A stretch of 5,798 nt of DNA from Micavibrio aeruginosavorus (GTDB lineage Bacteria > Pseudomonadota > Alphaproteobacteria > UBA9219). The notes under the pieces are model-generated. The model was not told the origin of the DNA. It made no database searches and saw nothing but the letters and a program-made list of their open reading frames with translations. The stretch's first letter is position 1; each line of letters starts with the position of its first letter. A program made the position numbers and the translations under genes. Below, in pieces: positions 1 to 4,153 of the stretch. The stretch is from contig DYNT01000087.1 in NCBI GenBank assembly GCA_020720905.1, positions 1-5,798 of the forward strand, read 5' to 3'.

Positions 1-812
1 TTGCCTGCAAGCAAAGCTTCCAACACCACGGTCGCATCGCGGTAATAATCAACGATGATGGTATCGAAGTTGTAGCGGCCTTTATTCACGGGAAGATTCT
101 CGCCCCACCAGTTTTCAAGGCGGCGATAAGTGATGGTGCGCCCCGCCGTAAAACTCTCAATCTTATAAGGCCCGCTGCCAAGCGGCGGCGTGAGCGTCGT
201 TGCGGCAAAGTCTTTGCCCTGCCAGAAGGCTTTGGACAGGATCGGCATCTGCCCCATGATCAGTGGCAATTCGGCGTTGCCAGCGTTTTTAAAGGTGAAT
301 TTCACGCCGTTTTTTGACGTTTTTTCGGCTCTTTCAACATCTTTGTAATAGCTGCGATAGAACGGATGGCCTTTCTCGCGCAACGTCTCAAACGAAAAGA
401 CGACATCGTCGGGCGTGATAGGTGTGCCGTCTTGAAACTGCGCTTCGGGGCGTAGCGTATAGGCGACCCATTTTTTATTCTCATCAACAGTTACGTTTTC
501 GGCCACGCGGCCATACTGACTGAACGGTTCGTCAAGCGCGCTTTCCATCAGCGTCTCAAACGCCAAGGAGGATTCAGCGGCAGCTTGTCCTTTGAGGATA
601 AACGGGTTGAGATTATCGAACGTGCCAATGGCCGCAAGACGCAGTGTGCCGCCCTTGGGCGCAGCCGGATCGGCGTAATCGAAATGCGCAAAGGTGGCCG
701 CGTATTTTGGCGTTCCATGCAGCGCAAGGCCATGTACAGGCGCAGCCGCGCTGGCTGGCGCGATGCTAAGCAACAGGGCAAGAAGGGCGAAAAGAAGAGG
801 GGAATGGGACAT
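1..812 (-). CDS. yejA: YejA-type periplasmic oligopeptide (microcin C-like) ABC transporter substrate-binding protein, N-terminal part
   Basis: Partial gene, cut by the left edge; 270 complete codons are visible from the ATG at 812. Residues 1-22 form a Sec signal peptide (hydrophobic run L6-I17, cleavage likely after A20-S21-A22), so the mature protein is periplasmic. The mature start HGLALHGTPKY (27-37), then a segment with PKGGTLR and NPF, and the block from about 224 (GRTITYRRLENWWGENLPV, then KGRYNFDTI and YYRD) match the YejA branch of solute-binding protein family 5. Family members bind oligopeptides and deliver them to a YejBEF permease/ATPase; in E. coli this route imports microcin C. 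Full proteins are about 600 residues, so roughly the second half is missing here. The ribosome binding site is weak (AAGAA only). The gene follows the sapC-like gene in the same direction across a 230-bp gap holding an inverted-repeat element. The substrate cannot be told from this fragment; family assignment is firm. Confidence 0.92.
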   Translation of the reverse strand, partial: MSHSPLLFALLALLLSIAPASAAAPVHGLALHGTPKYAATFAHFDYADPAAPKGGTLRLAAIGTFDNLNPFILKGQAAAESSLAFETLMESALDEPFSQYGRVAENVTVDENKKWVAYTLRPEAQFQDGTPITPDDVVFSFETLREKGHPFYRSYYKDVERAEKTSKNGVKFTFKNAGNAELPLIMGQMPILSKAFWQGKDFAATTLTPPLGSGPYKIESFTAGRTITYRRLENWWGENLPVNKGRYNFDTIIVDYYRDATVVLEALLAG

Positions 813-845
813 GGCGTTCTTGGTTTTTTGTTTCAACCCACTACC

Positions 846-870
846 GTCATCCCCGCGAAAGCGGGGATCC
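846..870 (+). repeat. Left palindromic arm of the inverted-repeat element
   Basis: The core ATCCCCGC (849-856), loop GAAA (857-860), GCGGGGAT (861-868) is a perfect 8-bp stem with a GNRA-type loop when read on the plus strand. It is a near copy, in opposite orientation, of 980-1004. The two differences between the copies sit at paired positions of the stem (C-G here, T-A in the other copy). Confidence 0.85.
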
Positions 871-893
871 AGCGCCGAGCGTCCGCGAGGCGT

Positions 894-934
894 ATGAGTC
901 AAAAACAGTGTGTTTCTTTCATTTTTTTACTCAT
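894..934. repeat. Central hairpin inside the inverted-repeat element
   Basis: ATGAGT (894-899) pairs with ACTCAT (929-934). After the unpaired C900, AAAAA (901-905) pairs with the T-tract at 922-928, closing a loop of about 16-18 nt. GGCG (889-892) and CGCC (938-941) could extend the stem past a small bulge. It is AT-rich, unlike the GC-rich outer arms. Confidence 0.6.
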
Positions 935-979
935 GTGCGCCGCTAGCCTGCCCCGTGCTTGACACGGTGCGGCGCAGCG

Positions 980-1004
980 GGATTCCCGCTTTCGCGGGAA
1001 TGAC
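980..1004 (-). repeat. Right palindromic arm of the inverted-repeat element
   Basis: The core ATTCCCGC (982-989), TTTC (990-993), GCGGGAAT (994-1001) is a perfect 8-bp stem; read on the minus strand its loop is GAAA, the same as in the left arm. It starts 35 bases downstream of the sapC-like stop codon in the direction of transcription, with no T-run after it, so it is not a standard intrinsic terminator. Confidence 0.85.
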
Positions 1005-1042
1005 AGTGGGAAAATAGGAACAATAGGGCATACCCCCCCTTC

Positions 1043-1816
1043 TTACCCCTGTTCCTTCATGGCTGACAGGGCAATAAGGTTCTGCCAGCGATGCGAGGAG
1101 AGAAGGTGCGCGAAGATCAGGCCGATCCAACCTTTGCGCCGCCAGCTGAGATAAACCGTGTCGGGCAGCAGATCGAATTTTTTGGGATCGATGACCTGAA
1201 AGCCAGCCAATTGAAGTTTAGAGCCATTGGGCATATCAATTTGCGCGTCATTGGGCATCAGCAAGTTGTAATCTTTCAGCGCCTTGACAAACTCATCGGT
1301 GGCTTCGCCTTGCTGACGCAGGGAGGCGCAGAAATTCATCGCACTTTGCGTGAATTGCGTCGGCTTGCCGTCTTTAAACAGCGCGTATTCGCCGCTTGTG
1401 CCCAGCATATCGCTGGTTTCATCGATGCACAGGACGTATTGCTTTTGGTTGGGATCATCCATCAACAGAAAAGGATAACGGCGGACATAGGCTGGCAAAT
1501 AGCTACCGCCCAGCCATTGATCCTTGTCATCCAAAAAAAGGTTGCTGTCATTCGTCAGACCGACGACGGCAGCAGGCACGGGGGAATCGCCCGCTGCGAA
1601 AACGATGGGATAATGCGCGGCAGCCATCGGAAACTCATCAACCAGCAAGGGGATGGCGTTCGTCTTGGCCGCGAAGTTGAAATGCTTGGGGGCAGAAACA
1701 AACAAAGAAGAATCGTGTTCGATATCCAAGGGACGGATTGAAGAATAAAACATCGGCCTATCGGGGGCCGCTTGCGCTGCATTGTCTTGCGCTGCATTGT
1801 GTGGGGTCTCGGTCAT
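1043..1816 (-). CDS. SapC-family protein (PF07277)
   Basis: A 257-residue protein, matching the family's usual length of about 250. Recognisable blocks in order: NAIPLLVDEFPMAAAHYPIVF (roughly 53-73), GL..DSNLFLDD (about 86-97), GGSYLPAYVRRYPFLL (about 103-118), LCIDE (about 129-133), an acidic-to-charged middle around EYALFKDGKPTQFTQ, and the C-terminal GFQVID...RRKGWIGLIFAHLLS. There is no signal peptide or membrane span. PF07277 is named after a Campylobacter fetus gene tied to its S-layer; the biochemical role is not established, so no function is assigned. It is unrelated to SapC of the SapABCDF peptide transporter. The ATG at 1816 is supported by AAAGGAG five bases upstream. Codons 7-16 contain an exact 15-bp tandem duplication (Asn-Ala-Ala-Gln-Asp repeated). 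It stands alone after a 160-bp gap and precedes yejA by 230 bp. Confidence 0.9.
   Translation of the reverse strand: MTETPHNAAQDNAAQAAPDRPMFYSSIRPLDIEHDSSLFVSAPKHFNFAAKTNAIPLLVDEFPMAAAHYPIVFAAGDSPVPAAVVGLTNDSNLFLDDKDQWLGGSYLPAYVRRYPFLLMDDPNQKQYVLCIDETSDMLGTSGEYALFKDGKPTQFTQSAMNFCASLRQQGEATDEFVKALKDYNLLMPNDAQIDMPNGSKLQLAGFQVIDPKKFDLLPDTVYLSWRRKGWIGLIFAHLLSSHRWQNLIALSAMKEQG
1771..1800. repeat. 15-bp perfect tandem duplication in the 5' end of the SapC-family gene
   Basis: CTTGCGCTGCATTGT occurs twice back to back (1771-1785 and 1786-1800). The unit is five codons, so the duplication keeps the frame and repeats Asn-Ala-Ala-Gln-Asp/Ala in the variable N-terminal tail ahead of the conserved domain. 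This is consistent with a slipped-strand event. Confidence 0.9.
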
Positions 1817-1821
1817 TGTTG

Positions 1822-1828
1822 CTCCTTT
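1822..1828 (-). promoter_or_regulatory. Ribosome binding site of the SapC-family gene
   Basis: AAAGGAG on the minus strand, five bases before the ATG at 1816. It is by far the best Shine-Dalgarno match in the window and fixes this start. Confidence 0.8.
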
Positions 1829-1900
1829 AATAGAATCTGATTTACTGGATGGATTTTAAGCGCCGATAGGGGAGGTAAGGCAAGGCCTTTCTTCTTTTTG

Positions 1901-1915
1901 ATCAATTTAATTGAT
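1901..1915. repeat. 15-bp perfect dyad upstream of the SapC-family gene; possible operator
   Basis: ATCAATT-T-AATTGAT is a perfect 7-bp dyad around a single central base, 84 bp upstream of the sapC-like ATG, in a 160-bp gap. It is not followed by a T-run in the direction of transcription and its stem has only A/T pairs apart from one, so it is unlikely to be a terminator. Size and position would suit a dimeric repressor or activator. Chance in AT-rich spacer DNA is possible. The rest of the gap (1817-1976) shows no convincing promoter hexamers. Confidence 0.4.
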
Positions 1916-1976
1916 GCGGGATTCAGTGGGTTTGTGAGCCTATTCCTATCATTAGCACCTTTCCCTTATAAAACCC

Positions 1977-2318
1977 TTAAAGAGAGTCCAAAATCCGCCC
2001 CTCAAACCACAGGCGGCCTTGCCGATCTTCGACTTCGATAACCCAAAGGTCGGGATCAAAGGCTATTTGCTCAGCTAAATAGCGGTCAGCTTCTTTTTCA
2101 GGGACGGCTTCTTTTGAAAGCGCGGGGAGCCAGACCTTTTCGTCGTCCAGTTGCCCTTGATTGTAAACATGAGCCGTGCCGTCTAGCTTGTTGATTTTAA
2201 GGAAGATCGCGCCGTTGCTGGCGTCGCCTTTATGGGTGACAATCATGGCTATGCCGCTTTGCGCCGCGATGCGGGCTTGCGCCGCAATCAGCAAAGCGGT
2301 GGGCAAAGTATCAGACAT
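1977..2318 (-). CDS. DUF1491 family protein
   Basis: A 113-residue protein of unknown function, full length for DUF1491 (PF07372), a family found mostly in Alphaproteobacteria. Visible family features: the block VTHKGDASNGAIFLKINKLDG (27-47), where the KGD and the GAIFLKIN strand are typical, a Trp at 63, and the C-terminal signature IAFDPDLWVIEVEDRQGR (85-102). There is no signal peptide, membrane span or catalytic motif that I recognise; it should be a small cytoplasmic protein. The ATG at 2318 lies inside the end of surE (8-nt overlap) and has no good Shine-Dalgarno sequence, so translation is probably coupled to surE. No terminator hairpin is evident after its stop. Confidence 0.88.
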   Translation of the reverse strand: MSDTLPTALLIAAQARIAAQSGIAMIVTHKGDASNGAIFLKINKLDGTAHVYNQGQLDDEKVWLPALSKEAVPEKEADRYLAEQIAFDPDLWVIEVEDRQGRLWFEGRILDSL

Positions 2319-3132
2319 CGTGGATTAAATCGTCCAAAGGCTCGTCCAGAATCTCGGCTTGAGGCTTAAACCGAACGAAGGGTTTGGCGATGTCAAGACT
2401 GCGGCTAAGGCCCAGCGTTGTGATGGCGATTTCACCTCGGCTTAGCATGGCGGCCTCGCCATGGGGCAGGGGGACGGGTTCCTTGTTTTCCAAAGAGAGC
2501 CAGTAATACTCTTCACCGCGTGGATTGATCCGGCGGCTGCTGAGGACGCGAGGGATGTTTTTGTGCCCTTGCATCGCCCAGCCATAGCCCTTGATCTCAT
2601 CGGGCGGATAGTCGGGGATGTTGATCGATAGGCACGTTTCCTTGCGCCAGCCCTCACGCAGGAGGCGCTGCAGAACGGCGGGCAAAACAACCTCTGTCGT
2701 TGCCCATGGGGTTTGGCCCCTTTTGGCGCTTTGTTGGCTGATTGCAATAGCGGGGACGCCCAGCATCAGCGCGGTAAGCGCCGCGCCCACGGTTCCCGAC
2801 ACGTTGGTGGCGTCGGCAATGTTCGCTGAGGCATTGACGCCCGATAGGATAAGGCTTGGCCGCGCCTCGGCCATCAAGACATCCAGCGCCAGCGCCACGC
2901 AATCGGATGGCGTGCCCGTCACGGCAAAGGCGCGTTCACCGCGTGGCATGATTTGCAAGGGTTGGCGCAGAGATATTTTCTGACTCGCGCCGCTTTGATC
3001 CTCGGTCGGCGCGACGATCCAGACTTCTTGGGCGAGCGTGGCTGCAATTTTGGCCAGAACAGAAAGACCCTCGGCCTCAAAGCCGTCATCGTTTGTCAAA
3101 AGAATACGCGGCAAAAGAAGATCATCAGGCAT
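2311..3132 (-). CDS. surE: 5'/3'-nucleotidase SurE
   Basis: A 273-residue protein, slightly longer than the usual 250-260. SurE enzymes are metal-dependent cytoplasmic phosphatases that hydrolyse nucleoside 5'- and 3'-monophosphates. The four metal-site positions known from the family can be placed here: D15 and D16 in LLTNDDG (11-17), S47 in QSGAS (46-50), and N100 in SGVN (97-100). Other family blocks are GTPSDCVAL (73-81), SGTVGAA (about 110-116), NIPDYPPDEIKGY, and NPRGEEYYW. Odd points: the usual NxGxN motif reads N-A-S-A-N (100-104), and the acid-Asp-x-x-Tyr stretch just before SGTV reads D-A-T-N-V. No Shine-Dalgarno is clear before the ATG at 3132, but an in-frame stop 18 bases upstream leaves no earlier start. 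The DUF1491 gene overlaps its end; the common partner pcm does not follow it. Confidence 0.93.
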   Translation of the reverse strand: MPDDLLLPRILLTNDDGFEAEGLSVLAKIAATLAQEVWIVAPTEDQSGASQKISLRQPLQIMPRGERAFAVTGTPSDCVALALDVLMAEARPSLILSGVNASANIADATNVSGTVGAALTALMLGVPAIAISQQSAKRGQTPWATTEVVLPAVLQRLLREGWRKETCLSINIPDYPPDEIKGYGWAMQGHKNIPRVLSSRRINPRGEEYYWLSLENKEPVPLPHGEAAMLSRGEIAITTLGLSRSLDIAKPFVRFKPQAEILDEPLDDLIHDV

Positions 3133-3174
3133 GAAGAATAAATCCGCTCATGAAAAAGAATCGCAACGGAAATA

Positions 3175-3203
3175 ATCTTATGCGGTTTTATGGGCCTTGG
3201 CTA
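3175..3203 (-). promoter_or_regulatory. Candidate promoter of surE-DUF1491
   Basis: On the minus strand TAGCCA (3203-3198) and TAAGAT (3180-3175) are separated by 17 bases; each matches the sigma-70 consensus at 4 of 6 positions. The -10 box lies 42 bases before the surE ATG, in the only gap between the upstream terminator and surE, so a promoter is expected here. The exact boxes are uncertain. Confidence 0.35.
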
Positions 3204-3225
3204 TGCGCTTGTCCTGCGCTTGTCT
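3204..3225. repeat. 11-bp direct repeat next to the candidate surE promoter
   Basis: TGCGCTTGTCC (3204-3214) and TGCGCTTGTCT (3215-3225) are identical at 10 of 11 positions, tandem, with a period of about one helical turn. On the minus strand the pair ends exactly where the candidate -35 box begins. This spacing is that of response-regulator sites such as PhoB boxes, but chance duplication is possible. Confidence 0.5.
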
Positions 3226-3273
3226 TGCCGCAAAGCGGGCGACGCATTAACCATAGTGTTGGATTGGGCATGA

Positions 3274-3305
3274 AAAAAAGGCGGGGGTTAAGCCCCGCCT
3301 TTTTT
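3274..3305 (-). terminator. Intrinsic terminator after mlaA
   Basis: GGCGGGG (3280-3286) pairs perfectly with CCCCGCC (3293-3299) around a 6-base loop, flanked by A7 on one side and T6 on the other, which lengthen the stem. On the minus strand it begins 15 bases after the mlaA stop and ends in a T-run, so it terminates the hpnN-mlaA transcript. The symmetric A/T flanks make it potentially bidirectional, though no plus-strand gene approaches it. Confidence 0.92.
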
Positions 3306-3320
3306 ATCGATACGCGTTGT

Positions 3321-4109
3321 TTAGCGAATAACAGGCGTGCTGTTTTCCGCGTCATAGTCTTCAAACACAGGCGAGAGAGAGCCTTGTTTGATGCCAAGTT
3401 GCTTGGCGCGATATTGACGGTAAACGCTGCGCATTTGGGCATAGAAGTCCAGCGAGCCTTCGCGAAGAGCGTCAAGCCCTTCGATATTGGCTTCGCGGCG
3501 CGTGAGAGCCGAGGCCGACATATCGGCAGCGGTAAAGGTTCCCTCAATCATCGAATCGCCATAAGAGACGATGTATTTCCATGGCGACATCACCGTATCA
3601 ACGCCAAGACCAACAGCGTCACGTGCGTTCGATGGCCCAAAGAGCGGCAAGACGATATAAGGCCCTTCGCCCAAGCCCCACACATGCAAGGTTTGGCCAA
3701 AGTCACCCGTTTGACGGGCAAAGCCGTAATCGCTGGCGACTTCAAACATACCTGCGCCGCCAAGGGTCGTGTTGATTAGGAAGCGGCTTGCCGTTGTGCC
3801 AGCATCGGTGACTTCCCCTTGCAACAGATTGTTGGCGAAGATGACAGGTTCAGCCATGTTGCGAAGGACAGCCGCAATCCGATCACGCAAGGGTGGTGGG
3901 ACTGTGACGCGGTACAATTCGGCCATCGGGCGAATCAGCAAACGATCAAGAAAATCGTTCACGTCAAAAATCGTGCGATTGATGGGTTCAATGGGGTCGT
4001 TAAGGGCGTTGGCTTCTGCGACTTCGGCGCTGCTTTTAGGCATTGACGAGCAAGCAGAAAGCGCCAAAAGCGCAACAACAGACAAAGTGGCAAGACGTTT
4101 ATTCATCAT
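3321..4109 (-). CDS. mlaA: MlaA (VacJ) outer-membrane phospholipid-trafficking lipoprotein
   Basis: A 262-residue lipoprotein. Residues 1-19 are a lipoprotein signal peptide with lipobox L17-S18-A19-C20; serine at +2 fits sorting to the outer membrane. The family signature NDPIEPINRTIFDVN lies at 37-51. Further blocks are P88...NNLLQG (93-98), a segment RFLINTTLGGAGMFEVA (109-125) and TGDFGQTLHVWGLGEGPY (134-151) followed by LPLFGPS and a conserved Arg-Asp (163-164). In E. coli MlaA sits in the outer membrane with porins and passes misplaced outer-leaflet phospholipids to MlaC and the MlaFEDB complex. I chose the ATG at 4109 because GAGG stands six bases upstream; an ATG at 4106 is also possible, and a TTG at 4121 would be almost on top of the AAGGAG there. 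It lies 44 bp after hpnN with no terminator between, and ends just before a strong one, so the two probably share a transcript. Confidence 0.94.
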   Translation of the reverse strand: MMNKRLATLSVVALLALSACSSMPKSSAEVAEANALNDPIEPINRTIFDVNDFLDRLLIRPMAELYRVTVPPPLRDRIAAVLRNMAEPVIFANNLLQGEVTDAGTTASRFLINTTLGGAGMFEVASDYGFARQTGDFGQTLHVWGLGEGPYIVLPLFGPSNARDAVGLGVDTVMSPWKYIVSYGDSMIEGTFTAADMSASALTRREANIEGLDALREGSLDFYAQMRSVYRQYRAKQLGIKQGSLSPVFEDYDAENSTPVIR

Positions 4110-4115
4110 GGCTAA

Positions 4116-4128
4116 CCTCAAACTCCTT
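4116..4128 (-). promoter_or_regulatory. Ribosome binding site region of mlaA
   Basis: Two Shine-Dalgarno-like motifs on the minus strand: AAGGAG (4128-4123), 13 bases before the ATG at 4109, and GAGG (4119-4116), six bases before it. The second has normal spacing and decides the start; the first is too far from the ATG and too near the TTG at 4121. Confidence 0.55.
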
Positions 4129-4153
4129 AGTAAGGGTCTTGCGATTCAAAACC

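Larger units (their letters stand above)
837..1010. repeat. 174-bp nested inverted-repeat element (MITE/REP-like) upstream of yejA
   Basis: The outer ends CCCACT (837-842) and AGTGGG (1005-1010) are exact reverse complements. Inside them, 846-870 pairs with 980-1004 over 25 positions with one mismatch and one G-U, and GCGCCG (872-877) pairs with CGGCGC (970-975). Each 25-bp arm is also a palindrome that can fold alone. The centre carries a further hairpin (894-934) and a small one, CCGTG-cttga-CACGG (953-967). The arm sequence is of the widespread GTCATTCCCGCGAAAGCGGG type found as dispersed repeats in many proteobacteria. No coding capacity and no clear target-site duplication are seen. It may be a non-autonomous mobile repeat, a bidirectional transcript-end structure, or both. 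Confidence 0.8.

Noticed and set aside
585..962. 125-codon plus-strand open frame overlapping the yejA start and the repeat element
   Set aside because: It is mostly antisense to the well-supported yejA start and ends within the palindromic repeats; the product resembles no family I know.
894..962. Short plus-strand frame of 22 codons starting MSQKQC with a hydrophobic, leader-like stretch
   Set aside because: It lies wholly inside the inverted-repeat element, its hydrophobic run comes from the T-tract of the central hairpin, and there is no ribosome binding site.
846..1004. The paired palindromes as a mini CRISPR array
   Set aside because: There are only two copies, in opposite orientation, 109 bp apart, with structured DNA between them and no cas genes.
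1033..1039. Run of seven C as a phase-variation tract
   Set aside because: It lies after the stop codon of the SapC-family gene and far from the yejA start, so slippage there would not change a reading frame.
1091..1741. 216-codon plus-strand open frame
   Set aside because: It is entirely antisense to the SapC-family gene, whose family blocks and ribosome binding site are clear; the plus-strand product has no recognisable features.
1..1816. Reading the SapC-family gene and yejA as parts of a SapABCDF antimicrobial-peptide transporter
   Set aside because: The SapC here is a soluble PF07277 protein with no membrane spans, unlike the SapC permease; the shared name is a coincidence.
3150..3779. 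209-codon plus-strand open frame starting in the surE leader
   Set aside because: It runs through the terminator at 3274-3305 and then antisense through mlaA; a shadow frame.
4107..4121. TTG at 4121 as the mlaA start, giving four extra residues
   Set aside because: AAGGAG would be only one base from it, while the ATG at 4109 has GAGG at six bases and yields a compact lipoprotein signal peptide.
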